A stretch of 37,599 nucleotides of DNA from 2-01-FULL-49-22 sp036507655 (lineage in GTDB: Bacteria > Patescibacteriota > Saccharimonadia > Saccharimonadales > UBA10212), in contig DATCIS010000026.1 in the NCBI GenBank assembly GCA_036507655.1, forward strand, positions 1 through 37,599, read 5' to 3'. A model generated the notes under the pieces. That model was not told the DNA's origin. It saw only the letters and a list, made by a program, of their open reading frames with translations, and made no database searches. Position 1 is the first letter of the stretch, and each line of letters starts with the position of its first letter. Positions 5,783 through 13,467 of the stretch are shown here, in pieces. The position numbers and the translations under genes were made by a program.

Positions 5783-7579
5783 ATGCCGCCGAATCCGCGC
5801 CTTTCGCAAAAGCCAGTTGATTTGTTTCTTAATCGGCGCCTCAAGTTATGGTACGCCGTACTTATTTTTATACTGGTTATTTTTGTCGCCCGATTGTTTT
5901 ATCTGCAAATCATCAGGCACGATTATTACAATAGCGCTGCTCAAGCCGCGCAACTTAAAGAATACGAAATTCCAGCCGAGAGGGGTATTATTAAGGCTTA
6001 CGAAAACGGTTCGGCCGTACCGCTAGTTCTGAATCAAAAACTTCATACGCTTTTTGCTGACCCGACCCTTATTAAAGACACTGACGTCGTGGCAACCAAA
6101 CTGGCAGCTATAACCAAGGCTGACGCTGGCGAATATGCCAAAGCCATGCGGACACCCAATACCCGTTACGTAGCACTAGCTAAAAGGCTTAGCGAGGAGC
6201 AAAAAGACCAAATCATGGCACTGAAACTGTCAGGAGTAGGCACTCAAGCGCAAGATTATAGAGTGTATGCCCAAGGCTTGCTAGCGGCTCAACTGCTCGG
6301 TTTTGTCAACAACGACGGCAAGGGTAAATATGGTATCGAGGAAGCCTTGGACTCAGAATTGGCCGGCACCGCCGGTCGTCTAAAAGCGGTGACTGATGCC
6401 GCTGGTGTGCCCTTGGCGGCTTCTAAAGAGAATACTGAGATAGCGCCTAAGAATGGTAGCGATATCATCTTGACTATCGACATTGGTATGCAAAAACAGT
6501 TGGAAACACTGCTTAAAGCCGGTGTAGACAGGGCCAAGAGCCCCTCTGGCAGCGCTCTGATTATTGAAGCGAATTCTGGCAAGGTTAAGGCTATGGCCAA
6601 CTGGCCGAGCTATGATCCGGCGGAGTTTTATAAAGTTTCAGATCCAAGCCTTTTTAATAACAGCAGCGTAAGCTCGCCTTTGGAAGTCGGCTCAATTATG
6701 AAAAGCCTGACCGTCGCTGCAGCCCTTGACCTGGGCGTGATTGAACCGGACACGTCTTATTATGACCCGGGAAAATGGCATCTTGATGACCACGATATTA
6801 CCAATATCGAGGAAGTTGGCGGGCCGGGAACACGGACTGTTGGCGAAATCATAACGCGTTCAATTAATACCGGTGCTACGTGGATGCTAATGCAGATGGG
6901 TGGTGAGACTGGATCAGTCAATAAGAAAGCTCGAGAACGCTGGTATGATTATATGGCCAATCATTTTAATTTGGGTAAGGCAACCGGCATTGAGCAGGGT
7001 TATGAAGCCAGTGGACAGATTCCAGATCCACATAAGGGGTTCGCTCTTGAGCTGACCTATGCTAATACAGCTTTCGGCCAAGCTATGACCGCCACACCGC
7101 TGCAGATGGGTCTGGCTCTGGCGAGCATAGTAAACGGTGGCAGCTATTATCAACCGCAGCTGGTAGATGGTATCGTTAACGATAGTGGTCAGGCTGGCAC
7201 TAAAAAGAGCAAAGTACTGCACGCGAACGCCGTTTCTCAAAGAGTCAGCGCTCAGGTGCGTCAGCTTTTATACAACGCACTGCGCCAGAAAGTTGCTAAT
7301 GGTACCCGATATTTAGACTTCCCGAAAGATTATGAGGTCGGCGGCAAGACTGGCACGGCTCAGATTGCCAAGCCGAGGGGTGGCTACTACACTGACCGCT
7401 ACAATGGCACATATATTGGATATGTCGGCGGGAACCAACCCGAATACGTCATAGCTGTTCGCATTAACGAGCCAAAAATCGGCGGTTACGCCGGTAGCCA
7501 GGCGGCTCAACCGCTGTTTGCCGAGATCGCTCATATGTTGATTAATAACTTTAATGTCACGCCCAAAGGCGGCGGTTAA
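5783..7579 (+). CDS. ftsI: Penicillin-binding protein, class B transpeptidase (FtsI-like)
   Basis: A 598-residue septal peptidoglycan DD-transpeptidase. A short cytoplasmic tail and one membrane helix (about 23-42, LWYAVLIFILVIFVARLFYL) precede the PBP dimerisation domain. The catalytic domain holds the three active-site motifs: S304-I-M-K (EVGSIMK), S360-I-N (RSINTGATW) and K522-T-G (GGKTGTAQ). No PASTA domain is seen at the C-terminus. The gene follows the ftsL-like gene by 14 nt and precedes mraY, the classic dcw order, which favours FtsI over an elongation PBP2. Confidence 0.93.
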   Translation: MPPNPRLSQKPVDLFLNRRLKLWYAVLIFILVIFVARLFYLQIIRHDYYNSAAQAAQLKEYEIPAERGIIKAYENGSAVPLVLNQKLHTLFADPTLIKDTDVVATKLAAITKADAGEYAKAMRTPNTRYVALAKRLSEEQKDQIMALKLSGVGTQAQDYRVYAQGLLAAQLLGFVNNDGKGKYGIEEALDSELAGTAGRLKAVTDAAGVPLAASKENTEIAPKNGSDIILTIDIGMQKQLETLLKAGVDRAKSPSGSALIIEANSGKVKAMANWPSYDPAEFYKVSDPSLFNNSSVSSPLEVGSIMKSLTVAAALDLGVIEPDTSYYDPGKWHLDDHDITNIEEVGGPGTRTVGEIITRSINTGATWMLMQMGGETGSVNKKARERWYDYMANHFNLGKATGIEQGYEASGQIPDPHKGFALELTYANTAFGQAMTATPLQMGLALASIVNGGSYYQPQLVDGIVNDSGQAGTKKSKVLHANAVSQRVSAQVRQLLYNALRQKVANGTRYLDFPKDYEVGGKTGTAQIAKPRGGYYTDRYNGTYIGYVGGNQPEYVIAVRINEPKIGGYAGSQAAQPLFAEIAHMLINNFNVTPKGGG

Positions 7580-7595
7580 CGGCTGCTATCAGTGG

Positions 7596-7601
7596 TATAA
7601 T
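7596..7601 (+). promoter_or_regulatory. Internal -10 box before mraY
   Basis: An exact TATAAT in the 46-nt gap between ftsI and mraY. The -35 region is poor. It would give a leader of about 18 nt before the ATG at 7626, separating mraY-ftsW-murG expression from the upstream genes. Confidence 0.4.
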
Positions 7602-7625
7602 TGAAAGGAATATTGCAAAACAGAC

Positions 7626-8663
7626 ATGGATGGCTTACTGATTTTTCTCGACTCGGCAACGATTGAAAAAATATTCATCTTAGGTTTTTTAAGTTTCATC
7701 GTTACTATGGCACTGACACCGATCTATACGACCGTGGCTTTTGCCGGGCAGTGGTGGAAAAAAGCGCGCGCCAATACCATTACAGGTGAAGCTGCCAAAG
7801 TATATACCAAACTGCATGCCGCCAAACATGCCCGAAATATCCCAACGATGGCCGGCATGGTGTTTGTGTTGGCTGTAGCCTTAGTGACTCTATCTGGGAA
7901 TTTAAATCGCTCTGAGACATGGTTGCCGCTGGCAGCTATGGTCGGGGCAGGGGCGATCGGCTTGATTGACGATGTCATCAATGTGCGTGGTATCGGTGGC
8001 AACATCGCCGGCATGCGCGCCAAAATGAAGATATTGCTACTTTTAGCAGTATCTTTAATCGGTGGCTGGTGGTTCTTCGCCAAGCTAGGAGTTACCGACA
8101 TCCATATTCCATTTAACGGCAGTTTAGAAATTGGCTGGCTGATTATTCCACTCTTCGTACTTGCAGTTATTTCCACAGCCAATGCTGTTAATATCACAGA
8201 CGGCCTGGATGGTCTGGCCGGCGGGCTTTCGGCCATAGCTTTTGGTGCCTATGCCCTGATTGCCGTTATAGAAGGGAAGTACGGCATTGCCGGATTTTGT
8301 ATGACTATCGTAGGCGCTTTGCTGAGTTATACCTGGTTTAATATCTATCCGGCGCGTTTCTTTATGGGCGATGTCGGCTCATTCGCGCTTGGTACGGCGC
8401 TTGGCGTGGTGGCGATGCTGACTGATACGGTTTTGCTGTTGCCGCTAATCGGCGCGGTCTTTGTTATCGAGACCGGTTCGGTGATCTTGCAGCTAATCAG
8501 TAAACGCCTGCGCGGCAAAAAGATTTTCTTATCAAGTCCTATCCATCATCATTTTGAAGCCATTGGCTGGCCGGAGACCAAAGTCACCATGCGCTTTTGG
8601 ATTATCGGCGAAGTGGCGGCTCTGATTGGTATTATTACCTTTATCCTTGGTGGTCCGTTGTGA
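7626..8663 (+). CDS. mraY: Phospho-N-acetylmuramoyl-pentapeptide transferase MraY
   Basis: A 345-residue polytopic membrane enzyme that transfers phospho-MurNAc-pentapeptide to undecaprenyl phosphate, making lipid I. Signature motifs are present: LIDDVIN (Asp pair), NAVNITDGLDGLAGG, the FMGDVGSFALG loop and the PIHHHFE histidine cluster near the C-terminus. About ten hydrophobic segments are visible. It ends on TGA that overlaps the GTG of ftsW, so the two are translationally coupled. murD, usually nearby, is absent from this cluster. Confidence 0.96.
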   Translation: MDGLLIFLDSATIEKIFILGFLSFIVTMALTPIYTTVAFAGQWWKKARANTITGEAAKVYTKLHAAKHARNIPTMAGMVFVLAVALVTLSGNLNRSETWLPLAAMVGAGAIGLIDDVINVRGIGGNIAGMRAKMKILLLLAVSLIGGWWFFAKLGVTDIHIPFNGSLEIGWLIIPLFVLAVISTANAVNITDGLDGLAGGLSAIAFGAYALIAVIEGKYGIAGFCMTIVGALLSYTWFNIYPARFFMGDVGSFALGTALGVVAMLTDTVLLLPLIGAVFVIETGSVILQLISKRLRGKKIFLSSPIHHHFEAIGWPETKVTMRFWIIGEVAALIGIITFILGGPL

Positions 8664-9910
8664 GACCACCGGGGTGGCGCCGCCGGGCAGTCGACAGCTT
8701 AGGGCGGCGCCACAAACCAGACCATTGGCTGTTTGTACTGACGGCTCTACTTCTGGGAGTCGGCTTAGTAGTGGTCTATTCAATCAGCCCTGGATTAGCG
8801 GCTTCGCAACATATAAGTCAGAACTACTTTATCAGCAAGCAACTGATTGATGTTGGCTTAGGGCTGGCGGCTTTTGCTTTTGCGGCCTTTTTCCCGGTCC
8901 GCCGATGGATGGCTTTTATCACGCCTCTGGCCATAGCCGCCGCGCTGGCTTCGATTTTGGTTTTATTTACACCCCTTAATGAAGTTTATCAAGCTCACCG
9001 CTGGGTTAGGGTAGGCGGCTTTTCTTTCCAGGTGGCTGAGCTTATCAAGCTTGCATTATTACTATGGTTGGCCAGATTCCTGAGCGAAAAGTGGCGTGAT
9101 AGTAGGCTTTCGGACTCGCGTGAAGTCCTACAGGTTCTGATTGCGATATTAGCGCTGATCGGTGTTATGGTTGTCAAATTCCAAAGTGATCTTGGCTCGG
9201 CTTCTGTAATGGTAGCTATGCTGGGCCTGATGGCTTACGCCGCCGGCCTGCCGCTGCGACGCATCGCCTTAATCGGTGCCGCAATCGTACTTTTTTTGTC
9301 GTTGGCGATTCTTACCAGTGATTACCGCCGAGATAGATTGAGTGCTTTTTTAAACCCCGGCGAGAACTGCCAGACAACCGGCTACCAAGCTTGCCAAGCC
9401 TTAGTCTCGGTCGGCTCAGGCGGCCTTTTTGGCCAGGGGTTAGGCTATGGTGTACAAGCTTACGGCTATCTGCCCGAGGCCAGCAACGATTCTATTTTCG
9501 CTATCATGGCCGAGAAGTTTGGCTTTATCGGCACCACTGGTATTGTGTTGCTTTATGGTTTATTTATCAGGCGTTTGAAAATCATCGCCACCCGTACTTC
9601 TGAGCTCTTCAGTCGTCTGGTTGCGGTTGGAGTATTAGCCTGGTTCAGTACGCAAATGATTATTAACGTCGGCGCCATGCTGGGGCTGCTGCCACTAAAG
9701 GGCATAACCCTGCCACTGATCAGCCAAGGTGGCACCAGCATCATCTGTCTGATGGCGGCTCTAGGGCTGGTTTATCAGATTTCACGCTATACTAGTTACA
9801 GCGAAGTTAGCCGCGGAAACCAAAGTGAAAAAAGCACCAACGATAGTTTTGACGGGCGGCGGCTCAGGCGGGCACATAATGCCCCTGTTGTCGCTCGGCC
9901 ACGCACTTAA
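8660..9910 (+). CDS. ftsW: FtsW/RodA/SpoVE family lipid II polymerase (FtsW)
   Basis: A 416-residue SEDS glycosyltransferase with about ten membrane helices that polymerises lipid II together with FtsI. Family features include the QSDLGSASVM segment, the LSAFLNPGEN stretch and large periplasmic loop (GSGGLFGQGLGYG, YLPEASNDSIFAIMAEK) and the C-terminal GLLPLKGITLPLISQGG. The frame stays open upstream into mraY (to 8597), but GTG 8660 overlaps the mraY stop as GTGA and gives a normal SEDS N-terminus, so I use it. The 3' end overlaps murG by 86 bp in another frame. Confidence 0.93.
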   Translation: MRPPGWRRRAVDSLGRRHKPDHWLFVLTALLLGVGLVVVYSISPGLAASQHISQNYFISKQLIDVGLGLAAFAFAAFFPVRRWMAFITPLAIAAALASILVLFTPLNEVYQAHRWVRVGGFSFQVAELIKLALLLWLARFLSEKWRDSRLSDSREVLQVLIAILALIGVMVVKFQSDLGSASVMVAMLGLMAYAAGLPLRRIALIGAAIVLFLSLAILTSDYRRDRLSAFLNPGENCQTTGYQACQALVSVGSGGLFGQGLGYGVQAYGYLPEASNDSIFAIMAEKFGFIGTTGIVLLYGLFIRRLKIIATRTSELFSRLVAVGVLAWFSTQMIINVGAMLGLLPLKGITLPLISQGGTSIICLMAALGLVYQISRYTSYSEVSRGNQSEKSTNDSFDGRRLRRAHNAPVVARPRT

Positions 9911-11006
9911 GAAAGCCTCCAAGGACTGCCGGGTCGTCTATATTGGCTTGAAGGATGAGGCTTTGGCCGAAACCCTAAAGGCCCGCTTCCGGATTTTTGA
10001 CGCCGTTTACTATGTACCAGCCGGAAAATTCCGCCGTTATCACGGCGAGAGCTTGCTGGCTCATTTAACCGACTTACGGACTCTGGCTCTAAACGCGCGT
10101 GATTTTTTCCGGGTTCTGGCTGGAATAGGCTATGCCAAAAAGTATCTTAAACAGATTAATCCTGACGTTGTTTTGTCTAAGGGCGGTTTTGTAGCTGTGC
10201 CGGTTGGAGTGGCTGCAAAGCTTTTAAAAATTCCGATAGTGACGCACGATTCTGATACAGTCCCCGGTTTAGCTAATCGGATAGTTGGCCGTTTTGCGGC
10301 GGTTCGGGCTACCGGCATGCCGGCCAGCTATTATAAACACCACAAAGGAAGCATTCATTACTTTGGCATCCCGCTCGATGAACGCATCAAGCCGGTCAAC
10401 CAGGCAATGCAAGTCAACTTTAAAAAAGGACTCAAGATTCCAACTGATTCTCTAGTTTTGTTAATTGGCGGGTCAGGGCTGGGAGCCAGAGATGTCAATA
10501 ACAAGGTCCTGGCCGTAGCTGCCGACATTCTCAAGTTATTCCCCAGGCTGTACATTGTCCATGCAGCTGGCCAAAAACACCAAGAGCAGGTTGAGAAAAG
10601 CTATAGGACAATAGGTGTTGATAGCAAAAGAGTAAAGGTTCTTGGTTTCACGCCTGACTTTTACAAGTATAGCGGTGCGGCCGATTTAATAGTCAGCCGT
10701 GCTGGAGCAACCACGATTGCCGAGTTGGCGGCTCAAAAGAAGGCAGTGATTCTAATACCAGCTGCCCATTTAACCGGCGGCCACCAGCTGAAAAACGCCA
10801 CCGAGCTGGCCAAAAATCAAGCCGTCTTGGTTGTTGATAATGATTCCCCAGCCGATGAACTTCTGGCTGTTGTTAGTCAGATTCTTGAAGATGAACCGGC
10901 GCGGCGCAAACTGGCAGACAATCTCGGGGCGCTAGCTAAACCTGACGCTGCCGATAAACTGGCTGAACTCTTATTAAAAGTAGCGCACCGGCAAATAAAG
11001 CAGTAG
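9825..11006 (+). CDS. murG: UDP-N-acetylglucosamine-N-acetylmuramyl-pentapeptide transferase MurG
   Basis: A 393-residue GT-B glycosyltransferase on the inner membrane face that adds GlcNAc to lipid I to form lipid II. The N-terminal glycine loop LTGGGSGGH (residues 9-17) and the C-terminal SRAGATTIAELAA plus HQLKNATELA nucleotide-sugar motifs are clear. The usual HEQN motif is replaced by HDSD before TVPGLANR, a divergent but recognisable variant. The start is GTG 9825. The glycine loop begins only about ten codons later, so the 86-bp overlap with ftsW is real unless ftsW is truncated. It ends 2 nt before the ftsQ-like gene. Confidence 0.95.
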   Translation: MKKAPTIVLTGGGSGGHIMPLLSLGHALKKASKDCRVVYIGLKDEALAETLKARFRIFDAVYYVPAGKFRRYHGESLLAHLTDLRTLALNARDFFRVLAGIGYAKKYLKQINPDVVLSKGGFVAVPVGVAAKLLKIPIVTHDSDTVPGLANRIVGRFAAVRATGMPASYYKHHKGSIHYFGIPLDERIKPVNQAMQVNFKKGLKIPTDSLVLLIGGSGLGARDVNNKVLAVAADILKLFPRLYIVHAAGQKHQEQVEKSYRTIGVDSKRVKVLGFTPDFYKYSGAADLIVSRAGATTIAELAAQKKAVILIPAAHLTGGHQLKNATELAKNQAVLVVDNDSPADELLAVVSQILEDEPARRKLADNLGALAKPDAADKLAELLLKVAHRQIKQ

Positions 11007-11008
11007 CC

Positions 11009-11884
11009 ATGGTGAAACTTAGACGCAGAGGCAGGGGGCAAGGCGCAAAAGTTAGTCGACACTCAGCCTTGAGCTACTACCGCTCAGGGCCACCACCGGC
11101 TAAAAGCCCGTTTCAAAGATCTTCCCAGCCAAATCGGCGCGGTTTTTTAAGCAAAACGCTGGATTGGCTAGTAATAATTATTATCGCCGCCGGGCTGATC
11201 TATAGCCTCCTGTTGCGTCCAGACCCAATAATGGCTGTCAGCTCTTTAGCTTACCGCTCAACCGATACTTACATTCAGGTTACAGTCAAAGCTCTGGCTG
11301 ATCTTAAAAATCGTAACAAGCTGACTTTCGATGAAGCTGGCTTGGAGGCCAATCTCAAGCGGAAATTCCCAGAAATCAGCAGCGTTTCGGTGGATTTACC
11401 GCTTTTTGGTCTGAAACCGACCATACATATTAATGTAGCCCAGCCTAGCTTAATTTTGCGGGGCGCCGAAGGGACTTTTGGCGCAGCAGAACAGTTCGTT
11501 ATCGATTCCAAGGGTGCCGTAGTCGGGCTTAAGTCCAGCCTCCTCTCAGTCAAAGAGCTGCCCACAGTAACTGACGAGACGGGTTTTAGAGCCAGTATCG
11601 GCCGCTCGGTGCTAAGCCAAGGTGACGTTAATTTTATTTTGACGCTCGTAGCCCAAGCCAATAAGGCTAAGGTACCAGTGGCTTCATTAAGCTTGCCGAG
11701 GTTAGCCCAGCAGGTCGATCTTCGCACAACCGACCGCAACTATTTTATAAAATTCTACTTAGGTGGTGATGCCTTAATCCAAAGCGGTCAGTTCCTGGCT
11801 GCGCGGCGGCAATTTGACCAGTCCAATAAGCAACCACAACAGTACTTGGATGTCAGGGTCGCCGGTAAGATCTATTACAAATAG
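11009..11884 (+). CDS. FtsQ/DivIB-like cell division protein with POTRA domain
   Basis: A 291-residue bitopic protein. A basic, Pro-rich cytoplasmic tail (1-50) is followed by one membrane helix (about 51-69, LDWLVIIIIAAGLIYSLLL). An extracytoplasmic domain then begins with a POTRA-like segment (KNKLTFDEAGLEANLKRKFP region, about 95-145) and a beta-rich FtsQ-like part. The position after murG is the standard FtsQ/DivIB slot, where the protein recruits FtsL/FtsB partners. Sequence conservation is weak, so topology and order carry the call. It starts 2 nt after murG and is probably translated by coupling. Confidence 0.82.
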   Translation: MVKLRRRGRGQGAKVSRHSALSYYRSGPPPAKSPFQRSSQPNRRGFLSKTLDWLVIIIIAAGLIYSLLLRPDPIMAVSSLAYRSTDTYIQVTVKALADLKNRNKLTFDEAGLEANLKRKFPEISSVSVDLPLFGLKPTIHINVAQPSLILRGAEGTFGAAEQFVIDSKGAVVGLKSSLLSVKELPTVTDETGFRASIGRSVLSQGDVNFILTLVAQANKAKVPVASLSLPRLAQQVDLRTTDRNYFIKFYLGGDALIQSGQFLAARRQFDQSNKQPQQYLDVRVAGKIYYK

Positions 11885-11889
11885 CTGAT

Positions 11890-11931
11890 TTATCCACAGG
11901 GTTGACTAGCTACCGGTTTTAGCCATAAACT
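11890..11931 (+). promoter_or_regulatory. Promoter of the secreted/pilin-like gene pair, with a DnaA-box-like 9-mer
   Basis: TTATCCACA at 11890-11898 matches the E. coli DnaA-box consensus exactly. Just after it are TTGACT (11902-11907) and TAAACT (11926-11931) with an 18-bp spacer, a plausible promoter for the gene at 11961. A single 9-mer may be chance. Confidence 0.45.
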
Positions 11932-11960
11932 AAAGTCCAGATAAGAAGAAAGTAAAAAGC

Positions 11961-12518
11961 ATGAGAAAATTTGTTACCAAGACACTGCTAAGCAGTTTTG
12001 CCCTGGTGCTGGTATTTAGCGGCTCAGCCATTGCCATCAACAGCCTGTCCAACGACAAGGCCGTGCAAGCTCAGGAAGCAGCCAAGCTACGCCTTGAAGG
12101 CGCCAAACTTAAGGCTTGCGAAAATCGCGAGAGAGCCGTCAACAGCATCTTAGATAGGATTGCTAATCGCGGCGAGCGCCGCCTTAACGTCTATTCAGCG
12201 ATCTTTCAAAAAGTCCAAGATTTCTATGTCAAGAAAGGCATATCGCTTAGTAACTACGATGCCCTGGTAGCAGAGGTCAACGCCAAGAAAGAAGCCGCCC
12301 AAGCAGCAGTCGACGCTATTAAAGCTGAGCAAGTCGACTTTACTTGTGACGGCACTGATCCAAAGGGAGTGGCAGCCGGCTTTAAAGAGGACTTAAAGGC
12401 TGAAATCAAAGCCCTGCACGATTACCAGCAATCCATCAAAAATCTGATAGTCGCGGTTAAGACAGCTATCGCTGATTCAAATCAAAATAACAGTGCTAGC
12501 GGAGAAGGGGAACAATAA
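11961..12518 (+). CDS. Secreted coiled-coil protein, function unknown
   Basis: A 185-residue protein I cannot assign. Residues 1-25 form a typical signal peptide (MRKFVTKTLLSSFALVLVFS, then an AIA-type site). The mature part is almost entirely helical and rich in Ala, Lys and Glu. It has two cysteines (C53 and another in FTCDGTD), which could form a disulfide, and an Asn/Ser/Gly-rich tail. It has its own promoter (11902-11931). It precedes a pilin-like gene by only 1 nt, so the two are probably translated from one mRNA and act together at the cell surface. Confidence 0.75.
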   Translation: MRKFVTKTLLSSFALVLVFSGSAIAINSLSNDKAVQAQEAAKLRLEGAKLKACENRERAVNSILDRIANRGERRLNVYSAIFQKVQDFYVKKGISLSNYDALVAEVNAKKEAAQAAVDAIKAEQVDFTCDGTDPKGVAAGFKEDLKAEIKALHDYQQSIKNLIVAVKTAIADSNQNNSASGEGEQ

Positions 12519-12519
12519 G

Positions 12520-12825
12520 ATGAGTATTAGACGAAACAGCTTTGGTTTTGCGGCGCTTGAGCTAGCCTTGGCAGCGGTTATTGTCGGTCTAATCGGGCTA
12601 GTGGGATATAAAATTTACAACACTCAGAAAGAGAACGATAAGATTACTAATAACACTGAAGCTGTACTCGAGCAGATGCCGACAGCCACCAACATCGCAG
12701 TTCCGTCGACGATTAATTCTACAAGTGACCTGGAGCAAGCAGAGAAGGCCCTAGCCGGCTACGATTCATCGAGCTCTGATAACGCGGATTTATCCAAGCT
12801 CGACTCACAGCTGTCAGCGTTTTAG
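12520..12825 (+). CDS. Type IV pilin-like protein (prepilin signal)
   Basis: A 101-residue protein with a class III (prepilin) signal: a short basic leader MSIRRNSFG, then cleavage before F10, a conserved glutamate at mature position 5 (E14) and a hydrophobic helix (ALELALAAVIVGLIGLVGY). The rest is short and Ser/Asn-rich. Such minor pilins or pseudopilins are processed by prepilin peptidase and enter type IV pili, which Saccharibacteria use for host contact. The start is ATG 12520, which fits the leader; a purine-rich GGAGAAGGGG lies upstream. No pilus assembly genes are nearby. Confidence 0.72.
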   Translation: MSIRRNSFGFAALELALAAVIVGLIGLVGYKIYNTQKENDKITNNTEAVLEQMPTATNIAVPSTINSTSDLEQAEKALAGYDSSSSDNADLSKLDSQLSAF

Positions 12826-13467
12826 CTGGATAAACCTATACCACCCTGCAGGTAGTTCGTATTTTGTTCATTCTGGCATTTTCTACTTGGTCATGAGTAA
12901 ATATATAAAAATAGCAAAACTCCAAATGTCAAATTATTTAACGAAGCGGGTGAAGCAGGGGAAAAACATACAAATAAATCAAAAAGGCAAAAGTCAAATG
13001 ATTAGTCTGCACCTGTGGAAAACTCCGGCGACTTTTCACGGTTTCTTAATGAAGCAAGAGCAACAAACACCATGATTGCCATAGCTGCTCCAGCGAGCCT
13101 AAACTAAAAGGCACGAAAATAAACTTAAATTCAGCCATTAGAGTAAATATCCCCTGTTAGAAGAGGAGCTTACGAACCATCCCGTAAGAAATATTATATG
13201 TCGCAAAATATACATTGTACGACATGAACTCTAGACTCGGTTTGGTGCCTACCTTCCACTCTCACTCACTACTCATTTCGATTGGCCCGACAAAAAAATT
13301 TTTTCATCTCGCTTCTGCTATACCATTAGCCTATTGTGATTTAAATTACTATCTCTACACCCACTAATATAGTAAGTTCGCAAAATGTTCATCCCGCACT
13401 AAGATCTCGAAGTTTCGCAATCCGATTACCGACTGCTTCACTCGGGTTTTAGTGCGGGACAAGTACC
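12826..13467. other. 642-bp intergenic region, AT-richer than its flanks
   Basis: No convincing gene is seen; a 62-codon plus-strand frame at 12887-13075 lacks a ribosome-binding site and recognisable features. Several hairpins are present: CTTACG/CGTAAG near 13169-13188, ATGTCG/CGACAT near 13198-13226, and the long stem at 13392-13459. The minus strand reads TATAAT at 13193-13198. The region lies between convergent operons (pilin-like gene ending at 12825, ATPase gene ending at 13468). Confidence 0.5.
13392..13459 (-). other. 11-bp stem after the ATPase gene (3' UTR structure)
   Basis: TCCCGCACTAA (13392-13402) and TTAGTGCGGGA (13449-13459) are perfect reverse complements enclosing 46 nt. 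On the minus strand this lies just downstream of the ATPase stop codon. No T-run follows, so it may stabilise the 3' end or be a weak terminator. Confidence 0.5.

Noticed and set aside
8597..8659. Upstream in-frame start of ftsW inside mraY
   Set aside because: It would add a Tyr/Trp-rich non-homologous stretch; GTG 8660 overlapping the mraY stop is the better start.
12887..13075. 62-codon plus-strand frame after the pilin-like gene
   Set aside because: No ribosome-binding site, no hydrophobic or domain features, and AT-rich composition that yields chance frames.
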